Shown here in pieces: positions 1 through 8,738 of a DNA stretch of 32,666 bases; position 1 is the first letter of the stretch, and the number at the start of each line of letters is the position of its first letter. Where the stretch lies: NCBI GenBank assembly GCA_910589055.1, contig CAJURN010000026.1:1-32666 (forward strand), written 5' to 3'. This DNA comes from an uncultured Muribaculaceae bacterium (GTDB taxonomy: Bacteria > Bacteroidota > Bacteroidia > Bacteroidales > Muribaculaceae). A program made the translations under genes and the position numbers. Under the pieces are notes generated by a model. The model saw only the letters and a program-made list of their open reading frames with translations. It did not search any database and was not told the DNA's origin.

Positions 1-175
1 TGGCGGAATGGTCGATGGCGGTGAGGATGGCGAGGGCGGAGTCGGGACGGGACTCCATCAGCGAGTCGGCGCGGACAATGGCTGATTCTACGTCGCGGTC
101 GGCACGCGACAGCCCGCATGCCCCGAGCATCAGAAGCAGCATCAGTATTGCCGGTATAGCCCAAATCCGTTTCAT
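1..175 (-). CDS. Partial N-terminus of a lipoprotein, probably TPR-containing
   Basis: Only the first 58 codons are in the window; the gene runs off the left edge. The N-terminus is a lipoprotein signal: M-K-R, a hydrophobic stretch rich in Leu/Ile/Met, then a lipobox L-G-A-C with the acylated Cys at residue 20. The mature part starts CGLSRADRDVESAIVRADSL and goes on with a segment of the type MESRPDSALAILTAID. Such alternating D-S-L / A-L-A-I-L helices are typical of the first tetratricopeptide helix in Bacteroidales lipoproteins with TPR or regulator-like folds. The ATG at 173-175 is chosen because the signal peptide begins there. Function cannot be assigned from this fragment. The lipoprotein call is firm; the TPR call is inference. 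Confidence 0.7.
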   Translation of the reverse strand, partial: MKRIWAIPAILMLLLMLGACGLSRADRDVESAIVRADSLMESRPDSALAILTAIDHSA

Positions 176-221
176 CTTGTAAAGATAGGGATTTTCGTTG
201 AAAAATCAGGCAAGAAAGGTG

Positions 222-535
222 AAATGGTAAAAAGGCAAGAAAATAGTACGCTGGAGATTGGGTGAAGAGTGAAAGATTATTTGCTTTTGAGGTTGGGTGA
301 AAGGGGGAAGATAATTTGCTTTTGAGGTTAGGTGAAAGGTGGAAAGTGAAAGGTGAAGAGAAATGTTTTTTGCCAAAGGAACTATTATCTTCACTTGAAA
401 AATTTATTTTTCAAAATTTCACCTTTCACTTTTCACCTTTCACCCTTCACCTTTCACCTTTCACCTTTCACTTTTCACCTTTCACCTTTCACCTTTCACC
501 TTTCACCCTCCCCCTTCCACCCTTAACCCTCCACC
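222..535. repeat. Composite intergenic repeat, copy A: heptamer arms around a conserved core
   Basis: This fills most of the 440-bp gap between the partial lipoprotein gene and secDF. The left part has G-strand heptamers (GTGAAAG-like) and two near-identical direct repeats at about 273-304 and 309-343 sharing TTTGCTTTTGAGGTT. The core lies at 352-394, from GGTGAAGAGAAATGTT to CTATTATCTTCAC. The right part is a tract of 13 heptamers in unbroken phase (417-507), mostly TTTCACC, with TTTCACT at units 2 and 8 and CTTCACC at unit 5, then a degenerate C-rich tail. The arms are inverted relative to each other. No nonamer array is present in this copy. No gene is seen here. Confidence 0.9.
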
Positions 536-555
536 AAAGGTGCTTTCAAATACAA

Positions 556-586
556 CGCATCCCGCTCGGAGGCCGGGCGGGATGCG
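556..586 (-). terminator. Hairpin terminator candidate after secDF
   Basis: A perfect 10-bp inverted repeat (CGCATCCCGC at 556-565, GCGGGATGCG at 577-586) with an 11-nt loop lies 30 nt past the secDF stop. On the minus strand it is followed by TTGTATTTG, a weak T-rich tail. It is placed where the secDF transcript should end. Confidence 0.6.
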
Positions 587-615
587 GATATAATGGGAAT
601 GAATGGTCGGGGAGG

Positions 616-3510
616 TTATTTGGCTGCTTTTGCTGCTGCGGCCTTGTTGCGGCGCGAATCGGTGAGGTAAGCAACGGGAGCTGCCACGTAGATGGTGGCG
701 AGAGTACCGATGATTACACCGAAGAGCATCGCGAATGTGAAGCTGCGGATTGCATCACCACCGAGGATGAAGATACACAGAAGCACGAGGATGGTCGAGC
801 AGGAGGTCATGATTGTACGACCGAGGGTGGTGTTGATGGAGTTGTTGATAGTGGTGAAGAAGTCCTGCTTGGGATAGAGGCCTACGTTTTCACGCACACG
901 GTCGAACACAACCACGGTGTCGTTGATCTGATAACCGATAACGGTAAGTATCGCAGCAATGAATGTCTGGTCAACTTCCATCGCGAAGGGCAGCACGCCG
1001 TAGAAGAGCGAGTAGAAGCCGATGATTGTGAAGGCTGTGAAAGCCACGGCTGCGAGGGCGCCAAGGGAGAAGGCCACGTTGCGGAAGCGGAGGAGGATAT
1101 AGAGGAACATCGCGATGAGGGCAATCACAACGGCGATGTATGCGTCGGTGCGCATGTCGTCGGCGATGGACGGACCTACTTTCTGCGAGCTCACGATACC
1201 CTGGCTTGCGTCGGTGGTGGAGAATTCTTCAGCGGTCATGCCTTCGCGGAGGTAGGGCTTGAGCACTTCGAAGAGTTTTGCTGTAATTTCCTTGTCGGTG
1301 TCGGGACCATCGTACTGGCTCTGAATCTTGTAGTTGGTGGAGATACGAACCTGATTGGAGCTTTCGATGGTGATTACCGAAACAGAACCGCCTTCAAATT
1401 CAGGAGCAAGAGCTTCCTGAAGTTCTGTTGTGCTCACGGGCTTCTCGAACTTCACGATGTAGTTGCGGCCACCGGAGAAGTCGATACCCTGGTTGAGACC
1501 GCGTGCGAAGAGGGAGATTGCCACAATCACGATGGCGATACCAACAACAGTGAAGCTGACCTTACGCTGGCCGAGGAAGTTGATGAGGCTGTTGACAAAC
1601 ATCTTCTTCGAGGCTGCAGTAGAGAAGGTGAGGTTGTTGAAGGCCTTGGTCTTGGAGAACCAGAGGAAGAACAGACGGCTCAGATATACTGCGGTGAAGA
1701 ACGAGCACACAAGACCGATGATAAGGGTTGTGGCGAAGCCCTTGATAGGACCTGTTCCGAACAGCAGCAGGATGATACCTGTGATGATTGAGGTAAGATT
1801 GGAGTCGAAGATTGCGGAGAAGGCGTTGCTGTAACCGTCGGCGAGAGCGTTACGCACGTTCTTGCCTGCGCGGAGCTCTTCCTTGGTACGCTCGAAGATG
1901 AGCACGTTGGCGTCCACCGCCATACCGAGCGAGAGCACGATACCGGCGATACCGGACATTGTGAGCACGGCCTGGAAGGATGCTAAGATACCTACGGTGA
2001 AGAAGAGGTTGCAGATAAGGCAGATATTGGCGATGAGGCCGGGGATAACGCCGTAGAACACCATCATGAAAATCATCAGGAGCACCAGAGCCACAACGAA
2101 GGAAATGAATCCGTCTTCGATGGCCTGCTTACCGAGAGAAGGACCGACAACCATGTCGGAAATGATGTGTACCTTGGCATCCATCTTACCCGACTTGAGC
2201 ACGTTGGCGAGGTCTCGGGCTTCTTCGATTGAGAAGTCACCGGTGATTGACGACTGGCCGCCTTCGATAGCGTCGTTGACGTTAGGAGCGGAATAAACCT
2301 GGTCGTCGAGCACGATTGCAACCTGCTTGCCGATATTCTGACGGGTAACGCGAGCCCAAGCGCGGGCGCCTTCGGGATTCATGCGCATCGAAACTTCGTT
2401 GCCACGCAGGGGGTCGTAGTTGCTGGATGCGTCGCTCACGGCTTTACCGTCGAGGGCGGGATGTCCGCCGTTGGCACGGAGGGCGTAGAGAGCGAATCCG
2501 AAGTTGATTTCCTTACCGTTGTTATCCACGCGGGTTGTGGGTTTCACAGCCCAACGGAGCTTGAGGTCGGAAGGAAGGATATTCTGTGCGGCCGGAGAGG
2601 TGAGGAGCTCGTTGATCTGAGCCATGGCCTTGGCATCGGCTGCATAACCTACTGTCGCGCCATAACCTCCGGTCTGGAGAAGCATTGCAAGGGGAGCAAC
2701 GTTGTAGGCCGAGTCAGCTGCGAGGTTGTTTACGAGCGAGGACAGGGGATTGGCGATGTCCTGAGCGGTATATGTTTCGTAGAACTCGAGGTTAGCCGAA
2801 CGCTGGAGGAGGTCACGGACGCGTTCGTGGTCCTTCACACCGGGGAGTTCGAGAAGAATCTGACCGTCTTTGCCCTGAAGTACCTGGATGTTGGGCGAAA
2901 CAACGCCGAACTGGTCGATACGGTTGCGGAGCACGTTTGTAGCGGAGTTGTCCACGCGGTCCTTCACCTGAGCCTTGAGAGTCGAACGCACAGCGTCGTC
3001 GCTCATACCGGCGTTAACGATACCCTGGAACAGTACGGAGAAGTCGGCCTGGGGTTTAGCGGCACGATAATTCTCAACGAAGCTGCTCACGAAGTCATCG
3101 CTGGCGTGGGATTCCACAGCGGCGTTAGCCTTTGCGAGAGCCGATTCGAAAACGGAGTCGGTGTCGCCGCTCTTCATCGAGCGGATCATGTCGGGCATGT
3201 CCACCTGAAGAATCACGTTCATACCGCCCTTAAGGTCGAGACCGAGGCCGACGCCCCATTTGCGTACATCATTAAGGGTGTAGTAACCTAAGTACACTTT
3301 CTGCTCGCCGAGCGAGTCCATGTAGTGCTTGTAAGCCTGGTTGTAGGCTGCGTCGTCATTGTCGCCTGATTCAACGAGAGCATACTGGGCTGCCGCACTC
3401 TCATGCTTGTTTGAAACAAACGTGAAAGAGAGGTAGAACAGACATACCAACACGAGGAAAACTGCGATAACACCTGCGACGATGCTTCCTAAATTTCCTT
3501 TGCTTTGCAT
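616..3510 (-). CDS. secDF: Protein translocase SecDF fusion
   Basis: SecDF is the proton-driven inner-membrane partner of SecYEG that pulls secreted proteins out on the periplasmic side. This 964-residue protein is the SecD-SecF fusion usual in Bacteroidota. In order it has a first membrane helix at about residues 8-31, the SecD motif LDLKGG (91-96), a large periplasmic P1 domain, and the SecD membrane block with AVDANVLIFERTKEE near residue 530. The SecF half follows, with GIDFSGG near 675 and INDTVVVFDRVREN near 865. The C-terminus is Lys/Ala rich. Nothing looks truncated. It is probably a single-gene unit: a -7 box lies upstream at 3590-3597 and a hairpin follows the stop. A long open frame antisense to it is a coding shadow. 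Confidence 0.97.
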   Translation of the reverse strand: MQSKGNLGSIVAGVIAVFLVLVCLFYLSFTFVSNKHESAAAQYALVESGDNDDAAYNQAYKHYMDSLGEQKVYLGYYTLNDVRKWGVGLGLDLKGGMNVILQVDMPDMIRSMKSGDTDSVFESALAKANAAVESHASDDFVSSFVENYRAAKPQADFSVLFQGIVNAGMSDDAVRSTLKAQVKDRVDNSATNVLRNRIDQFGVVSPNIQVLQGKDGQILLELPGVKDHERVRDLLQRSANLEFYETYTAQDIANPLSSLVNNLAADSAYNVAPLAMLLQTGGYGATVGYAADAKAMAQINELLTSPAAQNILPSDLKLRWAVKPTTRVDNNGKEINFGFALYALRANGGHPALDGKAVSDASSNYDPLRGNEVSMRMNPEGARAWARVTRQNIGKQVAIVLDDQVYSAPNVNDAIEGGQSSITGDFSIEEARDLANVLKSGKMDAKVHIISDMVVGPSLGKQAIEDGFISFVVALVLLMIFMMVFYGVIPGLIANICLICNLFFTVGILASFQAVLTMSGIAGIVLSLGMAVDANVLIFERTKEELRAGKNVRNALADGYSNAFSAIFDSNLTSIITGIILLLFGTGPIKGFATTLIIGLVCSFFTAVYLSRLFFLWFSKTKAFNNLTFSTAASKKMFVNSLINFLGQRKVSFTVVGIAIVIVAISLFARGLNQGIDFSGGRNYIVKFEKPVSTTELQEALAPEFEGGSVSVITIESSNQVRISTNYKIQSQYDGPDTDKEITAKLFEVLKPYLREGMTAEEFSTTDASQGIVSSQKVGPSIADDMRTDAYIAVVIALIAMFLYILLRFRNVAFSLGALAAVAFTAFTIIGFYSLFYGVLPFAMEVDQTFIAAILTVIGYQINDTVVVFDRVRENVGLYPKQDFFTTINNSINTTLGRTIMTSCSTILVLLCIFILGGDAIRSFTFAMLFGVIIGTLATIYVAAPVAYLTDSRRNKAAAAKAAK

Positions 3511-3589
3511 GTAATAAAAATATGGTTTAGATTATTAAATAAATATTTTCGTAACAGAGGGTTGCGTACGAATACGCTATTTCAGCTTG

Positions 3590-3597
3590 CAAATATA
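3590..3597 (-). promoter_or_regulatory. Putative Bacteroidota -7 box for secDF
   Basis: The minus strand reads TATATTTG here, an exact match to the TAnnTTTG box of the Bacteroidota primary sigma factor. It lies 79 bp before the secDF ATG. No clear -33 TTTG is seen at the usual distance, so this is suggestive rather than firm. Confidence 0.5.
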
Positions 3598-3654
3598 GTG
3601 TTTTTTCTCTATAAAAACTCCATTTCGGCGCCCGTTTTTTACAATTAAATGCTT

Positions 3655-3687
3655 CAAAGGCGCTTTTCGCAGCGAAAAGCGCCTTTG
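3655..3687. terminator. Perfect 33-nt palindrome, probable terminator hairpin
   Basis: CAAAGGCGCTTTTCGC (3655-3670) and GCGAAAAGCGCCTTTG (3672-3687) are perfect reverse complements around one central A. The stem would be very stable. It lies between the beta-barrel gene (ending 3748) and the secDF promoter, so terminating the upstream minus-strand transcript is the natural role. There is no clean T-tract on either side, so Rho-independent termination is not proven. Confidence 0.55.
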
Positions 3688-3724
3688 ACAGGGCCGCAAA
3701 AGCGGTATTTTAAGAAATTATTCA

Positions 3725-3747
3725 GAAACTGTTTTAGAAACAGTTTC
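3725..3747 (-). terminator. Hairpin directly abutting the beta-barrel stop codon
   Basis: GAAACTGTTT (3725-3734) and AAACAGTTTC (3738-3747) pair perfectly around a 3-nt loop, and the stop codon TAA of the minus-strand gene occupies 3748-3750. The hairpin therefore starts at the first base after the stop. It could protect the mRNA 3' end or act with the palindrome at 3655-3687 as a double terminator. Confidence 0.5.
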
Positions 3748-5610
3748 TTAAAATTTCAGGCTCACACCGAAGAGTCCGTGCAGGCCTTGGGCGGTGTAGA
3801 ACGGCAGCACCTCAGGACGCCGGCAGAGCATGTTCTCGACGCGCACAAAGGCACTGAACGCATCAGTGATGGCGTAAGTGGCATTGAAGTCGAGACGGCT
3901 CACATTCGACATCGCGACGGCCTTGCGCACATATCCGATTTCGTCGGTCAAGCGGTCGAAACGGTAATATTTACGTCCGGCACGGAGTTCGTAGTCAAGT
4001 CCGAGACTGAGTTTTTCGATGGGACGGAACTCGACGGAGGCTGTGGCGATGTAGCGGGCGCGGTCGCGGCACTCGGCAAGCCCGTGGCTGTACGACGACG
4101 GCAGGATACGGAATCCGGCCTTGGCCTCGAATTTTGAGCGCCAGCGGTATGACAGGTTCACCCCGGCATGCCAGCCGCTCAGATTGTTGCTGAAAAAGCC
4201 GTTGAAATCACGTATGGCCGTGTACATTACATCGGGATTGTAGAAGCTCACATCCGACAGCACAACAGGCATGGGCACATTGCGCGTTGCCTCATATCCG
4301 GCAAACACCTCGGCTGTGGCTCCGGCGAAAGGTCCGGCCACAACGCCCACGCGACCTTTCACGGGGCTGTAACTGTTGACGTAGGTATTGATACCCGGGG
4401 CGAAAGGCGACACATCATACAGCGAACGGAGTGTGTTGTATTCCTCTCCGCCGGTAAAGCGGCCATACACGGCCACCTGCGATGCCGGATTCCAGTCAAT
4501 CATCACATCGGGGGCGACATGGAATTTGGTATCCACACCGGTGGATACATCAACGTCAAGGCCGATACGGGCATGCACGTTGGAACCTCCGAAACCGAAA
4601 TAAGGCTTCACGGAATATATACCGCTCGTGCGTCCGGAATAATCGGTGAGTGCCATATGCACGCCGGTGACAGGCATCATCATATCCCCGGCACCCCATG
4701 GCCCGTAGGTACGAGCCTCGCTAAGGAACAGGCCATCCATCACATGAAGAATATCGGCTTTCAATTCAATTCCAATCCATGAAGAGGCTGCCGATTTAAG
4801 CCGTCCGATTGCTCCGAGAGCCACGGTGAAGCGGTTTTCACCGGCAGCGGCAAGCGAGCGTGGATTTTGCGACAACGGAGCCTGAAATGCGATATCCTTT
4901 GTAAGTCCGGTGTGGCTGAAATCAAAATTGGCATGATAGCCGACTTTTCCGACTGTCGACCACCAGGAGGCCTTTACATCGGCAAGATTGATGCCCTGCT
5001 TCTGCGACGGATCCGCATCGGTGGGAAGCCCGAGCGCCGCATGGGTGTAATCGACTCCTATCATGAGGTTCGATTTCTTGCCGAAACGCTGCGCGAAGTC
5101 TGCACCCACGGTGACAGTGTTGTTGCTCACCGTAGGGCGGTCGTCTCCTCCGGCTGCGATATGGGAGTTATAAGACGAGCCATTGTACTGGAGCCACGCC
5201 CCGAGCCGGGTCTTTTCCTTATTTATGAAGCGGTATCCGGCAGATGCGCCGAGATTGAATCCGGGGAAATATCCCACGGAAGCATAGCCGCGATAAGTCG
5301 ACAGGGGGCGGAGCGCCGGATATGATGCCGGTTCGAGCAGATTGAACGTGGGAGCGAAGTCGGACGCAGCCGAATACTCACTCATGCTCAGAGTCTGACG
5401 CTTGACATCGGGAGTCACCAGCACGGGCGACATGGAGCGAAGGCGCGAGGCCGGACGCTGTACCGGCACAACGGTACGGTCAACCTCGATTTCCGTGCGC
5501 AGGTCTTCCGCAGCGGCGGGAGCGGCACATGCAGCCGCTGCTGCGGCCACGATTGCTATATGATGTATTGATGCTGAAAATTTCATGTCGGAGACGTACT
5601 GATAGTTCAT
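3748..5610 (-). CDS. Outer-membrane beta-barrel protein, TonB-receptor-like
   Basis: The 620-residue product has a signal peptide and a long barrel-like body of alternating aromatic/polar strands (for example GYASVGYFPGFNLGASAGYR, then many Tyr/Phe-rich strands). It ends LFGVSLKF, a C-terminal aromatic residue typical of outer-membrane barrels. No carboxypeptidase-like extension or clear plug domain is visible, so it resembles the barrel of a TonB-dependent receptor rather than a complete SusC. The ATG at 5610 overlaps the stop of the TPR gene as ATGA, implying translational coupling. Met9 (MKFSASIHHIAIV) gives a more canonical signal peptide and may be the true start. With the TPR gene it forms a two-gene operon. 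The substrate is unknown. Outer-membrane location is well supported; receptor activity is inference. Confidence 0.8.
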   Translation of the reverse strand: MNYQYVSDMKFSASIHHIAIVAAAAAACAAPAAAEDLRTEIEVDRTVVPVQRPASRLRSMSPVLVTPDVKRQTLSMSEYSAASDFAPTFNLLEPASYPALRPLSTYRGYASVGYFPGFNLGASAGYRFINKEKTRLGAWLQYNGSSYNSHIAAGGDDRPTVSNNTVTVGADFAQRFGKKSNLMIGVDYTHAALGLPTDADPSQKQGINLADVKASWWSTVGKVGYHANFDFSHTGLTKDIAFQAPLSQNPRSLAAAGENRFTVALGAIGRLKSAASSWIGIELKADILHVMDGLFLSEARTYGPWGAGDMMMPVTGVHMALTDYSGRTSGIYSVKPYFGFGGSNVHARIGLDVDVSTGVDTKFHVAPDVMIDWNPASQVAVYGRFTGGEEYNTLRSLYDVSPFAPGINTYVNSYSPVKGRVGVVAGPFAGATAEVFAGYEATRNVPMPVVLSDVSFYNPDVMYTAIRDFNGFFSNNLSGWHAGVNLSYRWRSKFEAKAGFRILPSSYSHGLAECRDRARYIATASVEFRPIEKLSLGLDYELRAGRKYYRFDRLTDEIGYVRKAVAMSNVSRLDFNATYAITDAFSAFVRVENMLCRRPEVLPFYTAQGLHGLFGVSLKF

Positions 5611-8603
5611 TTGTTGAGTCGGGAATCAATCATCATGAAGATGTCGCTTTCCTGACCGGGATAATTTTCTTTAAGAGCCTCAAGATACTCCTTGGCCTCG
5701 AAATCCTTGCCCTGGGCTGAATAAAGGTCGCTGATGAGGATGAAACCTCTCGCGAGCCAGTACTTGTGGGGAGTACCGGAACTTACGAGTGCCTGAGCCT
5801 GCTGCATGGCCTTGTCGGCCTCACCGCTGTCGGCAAGGTTCTGCGCAAGGTAGAACGAGCTCTTGGCGCCGTAGAGGTCGTCGGTGTTTCCGGCCGCATC
5901 CTGCCACAGCTTGCGGGCCTCGGCGGCGTTTCCGGTTTCGGCGAGCGCGAGCGCACGGGAGAATTCAGCCTCGTTGCGGGCTTCAGCTCCGGTTGCGGAG
6001 GATGCAAGTATGTTTTCGGTGGCACCGAGCACGAGCTTGTAATCGCCGAGGTCACGCGCCACGCGCATGATTCCCATGCGGGCGGCATTGACGCGTTCGG
6101 GAGTAGAAGCCTTTGTCTCGAGTTTCTGCCATGCCTCGAGGGCGTCGTAGCCGCGACCGAGGCGGTAGTCACATCCGGCCTTTACGGCGAGAGCGTTCTC
6201 AGCCACACTGTGGTCGGGGAAACGTTCGAGTATGGTCTTGGCATATTCCATGGCCGCCGTGTCGTCGTTGTCGTCGGCAGCCTGACGCATGAGCATGTCG
6301 AGAGCGCGGGGAGTTGCCTGAGCCGAAGGATAATTCTGTACGAAGGTCTTCAGACGCGAAGTGTCACCTGAAGTAACGAAAGCCTTTTCCGCCGCTTCAA
6401 AAGCAAGCTGTTCGGCTTCCGACGGGTCAATCTGCGGAGCGTCCTCAACGGATGAAATGAAGGCAACATAATCCTCCACATTTCCATCGTCGGCATAGAT
6501 ATGCTTGAGCAGTGTCGAGGCCTGGGCGGCTTCCTCCGAGGTAGGATACAGGGTTATGATGTCCTTGTAGCTCTTGATGGCGTCGGCCTTGTTGCCCATA
6601 TTGAGCTGCGTGAGCGCCATCTGGATGTAGCCCTGGCGGCCTTGTGAGGTTTCGGGATACTCTTCGGTGAGGGTTTTGTAGATTTCCACGGCCTTGTCGT
6701 TGCGACCCAGACGAATGTTGCTCTCGGTCATTTCAAGCAGAGCGTCGGGCATGAGCGACGACGAGGGGAAATCGCTGCGGAAGCGCTCCAGCGTGGCGAG
6801 CTTGCCCGCATAGTCGCGGCGGTAGCCCTTCATGAGCGCGTTTTGGAACAGTGCATAGTCGCCTGCCGAGGGATTGGCATCGTAAGCCTCGGTATATCTT
6901 TCGGACGCTCCCTGGAAATCTGAAGCATAGTAGCGGATATCGCCGAGACGGTTGAAGGCATCGGCCTTGATTTCGGGTGCGAGCCGGTCGGCATCGAGCA
7001 GAGCCTTGAAAGCACGCTCGGAAGCATCGTAATTTTTCTGTCCGAACTCGGCATATCCGAGGTCATACAGCGCAAGAGGACGGTTCTCGGCTCCGGCGGG
7101 TGCGGTGCGGAGATATTCGTTGAGCTTGCGCGCAGCCGTACCGTTGTCGCCCTTGGCGGCATAGGCCTCGCCTGCAAGCAGGGCGGTTTCGGAAGCGAGA
7201 TTCCGGTCATATTTAGCCAAGGCGGCCGCGCGGTCGAGATAGCTTACTGCATCCTCGGGATTGTCGGAAGCGAGCGCACGCGCACCAAGCGTATAGAGTA
7301 CCTGCTGCTTGGCTGCAAGCACCTCGTCGGTGGGATGCGACATTTTCTCGATCCCTTCAAGGGCGCGCTCATAGTCATTGTCGGCGATATAACCGCTCAC
7401 GATATAGCGCTGCACCTGTGCCGAATAAGGGCCGGTAGGATAGCGGCGGAGAAATTCCTCGAAAGTAGCCACGGAAGAGCCGAAGGGTATCGAACCGCCT
7501 CCGAACTTAGCCACGGCGAAATTATAGAAAGCGGCTTCCTGAACTTTGGGGTCGTGGTTCATGCGCAGAGCCTTGTCGAACGCAAGCAGAGCGGCGTCAT
7601 TGTCGCCGTTCTTGTGCAATGCCTGACCTATATATAAATAGGCCGACTGAGTCATGGCAGTGTCTTCTCCCGACGCGGCCACGGGCTGCAGCAGGCGCAC
7701 GGCCTCCTCATAATTTCCGGTGGCGTAGCGGTCAAGACCGAGTATATAGAGCGCCGACGGCTTGGGGCTGTCGGTAGCCGCAAGATATTTCTCAAGATAT
7801 TCCACCGCTTCCGACTGCGAGCCCTGGCGGTAGAGCGACTCACCGGCGATGCGGTAAGCCTCAGCCACATATTCCGGAGCTATGCCACTCTGGCGGCGCA
7901 GCAGCGCGCGTGCCGTCGAAAGTGCTTTGCCGTAATTGCCCTGCGAGAAGTAAATCTGCGCAAGATAATAATCGGCCATATTGCCGGGAGCCACGGCGGT
8001 GTTGACGCGGGTGAAATAGTCCTTGGCGCGTTTATAATCGCGCTGGTGATAGGCGATATAGCCAAGATAGAAGCGTGATGCACTTCCGAGCTTGCCGTCG
8101 TTCTCAAGCGACTCGAAGCGGCGGCGCGCATCGTCGAACATCCCCTGGCGCAGCATGCAGTATGCAGTGCGGTAGGTAAGTTTCTCGCGCAGGTCGCCCG
8201 GCAGGCACTCCCCGTCGACATTCGAATACACTTTCAGCGCCTTATCGTACACTTCCATCGCGTAGAAGCAGTCGCCGATACGCGCCAAAGCCTGCATCCG
8301 CAGTGGCGAATAGGGATAGTTGGAGAGATACAGGCGGAAATGTTCAATCGCCGCCGCGCCTCCGGAAGTATGATAAACGGCCTGGGCGGTGAGCCAGTCG
8401 GCCTGCATACGTTCGTCGTCGGTCAAAGACTGGCGGTCGAGATGACCGAGCTGGTCGAGACAACCGATATAATTACAATCGCCGAACATCTCGGCTCCAC
8501 GCAGGAGATACCCTTCGGGGCCGGATGAATTGATCTGGGCACCGGCACAGAGCACCGACACCGCAGCCACGGCTGATAACAGGATTTTCTTATTCATAGC
8601 CAT
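5607..8603 (-). CDS. Large periplasmic tetratricopeptide-repeat protein
   Basis: The product is about 998 residues. A Sec signal peptide (MNKKILLSAVAAVSVLCAGAQ) precedes an almost continuous solenoid of TPR units, recognisable by repeated A-x-x-x-G-x-Y and Y-P-x-S patterns (for example YPYSPLRMQALARIGDCFY, LYILGLDRYATGNYEEAV, YPETSQGRQGYIQMALTQL). The middle resembles BamD/CpoB-type TPR repeats. The frame is open upstream to 8723, but that extension is encoded by intergenic heptamer repeats and lies upstream of a -7 box at 8622-8629. The start is therefore set at the ATG at 8603, or at 8597 two codons later. Its stop overlaps the start of the beta-barrel gene, so the two proteins are probably made together and may interact at the outer membrane. 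A scaffold role is inference. Confidence 0.85.
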   Translation of the reverse strand: MAMNKKILLSAVAAVSVLCAGAQINSSGPEGYLLRGAEMFGDCNYIGCLDQLGHLDRQSLTDDERMQADWLTAQAVYHTSGGAAAIEHFRLYLSNYPYSPLRMQALARIGDCFYAMEVYDKALKVYSNVDGECLPGDLREKLTYRTAYCMLRQGMFDDARRRFESLENDGKLGSASRFYLGYIAYHQRDYKRAKDYFTRVNTAVAPGNMADYYLAQIYFSQGNYGKALSTARALLRRQSGIAPEYVAEAYRIAGESLYRQGSQSEAVEYLEKYLAATDSPKPSALYILGLDRYATGNYEEAVRLLQPVAASGEDTAMTQSAYLYIGQALHKNGDNDAALLAFDKALRMNHDPKVQEAAFYNFAVAKFGGGSIPFGSSVATFEEFLRRYPTGPYSAQVQRYIVSGYIADNDYERALEGIEKMSHPTDEVLAAKQQVLYTLGARALASDNPEDAVSYLDRAAALAKYDRNLASETALLAGEAYAAKGDNGTAARKLNEYLRTAPAGAENRPLALYDLGYAEFGQKNYDASERAFKALLDADRLAPEIKADAFNRLGDIRYYASDFQGASERYTEAYDANPSAGDYALFQNALMKGYRRDYAGKLATLERFRSDFPSSSLMPDALLEMTESNIRLGRNDKAVEIYKTLTEEYPETSQGRQGYIQMALTQLNMGNKADAIKSYKDIITLYPTSEEAAQASTLLKHIYADDGNVEDYVAFISSVEDAPQIDPSEAEQLAFEAAEKAFVTSGDTSRLKTFVQNYPSAQATPRALDMLMRQAADDNDDTAAMEYAKTILERFPDHSVAENALAVKAGCDYRLGRGYDALEAWQKLETKASTPERVNAARMGIMRVARDLGDYKLVLGATENILASSATGAEARNEAEFSRALALAETGNAAEARKLWQDAAGNTDDLYGAKSSFYLAQNLADSGEADKAMQQAQALVSSGTPHKYWLARGFILISDLYSAQGKDFEAKEYLEALKENYPGQESDIFMMIDSRLNK

Positions 8604-8621
8604 TAAAATGCGAAATATCCG

Positions 8622-8629
8622 CAAAAATA
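8622..8629 (-). promoter_or_regulatory. Putative -7 box for the TPR/beta-barrel operon
   Basis: The minus strand reads TATTTTTG, matching TAnnTTTG, 18 bp before the ATG at 8603. This gives a short leader of about a dozen bases and argues against the longer upstream open frame being translated. Confidence 0.55.
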
Positions 8630-8650
8630 CGAATTTTATGTAAAAGGAGC

Positions 8651-8738
8651 AGGGGTGAAAGGTGAAAAGTGAATGGTGAAGAAAAATGTTATTGTCGAAA
8701 TTACTATTATCTTCACTTTTCACCCTCCACTATTCACC
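8651..8738. repeat. Composite intergenic repeat, copy B: heptamer arms and core, no nonamers
   Basis: The left arm is GGTGAAAGGTGAAAAGTGAA, the core spans 8675-8716 (from GGTGAAGAAAAATGTT to CTATTATCTTCAC), and the right arm is CTTCACTTTTCACCCTCC and on. The 42-bp core aligns with the 43-bp core of copy A at both ends. The last heptamer overlaps the 3' end of the regulator gene and supplies its stop codon (TGA inside GGGTGAA on the minus strand). Confidence 0.9.

Noticed and set aside
180..187. A -7 box (TATCTTTA on the minus strand) for the partial lipoprotein gene
   Set aside because: It lies only 4 bp from the ATG, unlike the 18-bp spacing of other promoters here, and it misses the final G of TAnnTTTG.
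417..507. A CRISPR array
   Set aside because: Units are 7 bp with no spacers, and no cas gene is present.
316..1791. A 491-residue open frame on the + strand opposite the end of secDF
   Set aside because: Its first part is translation of the heptamer tract (Phe/Ser/Pro/Thr repeats) and the rest is antisense to secDF, which has clear family motifs. It is a shadow.
8604..8723. An N-terminal extension of the TPR protein to 8723
   Set aside because: It is encoded by repeat and promoter DNA, and the signal peptide begins only at the later Met codons.
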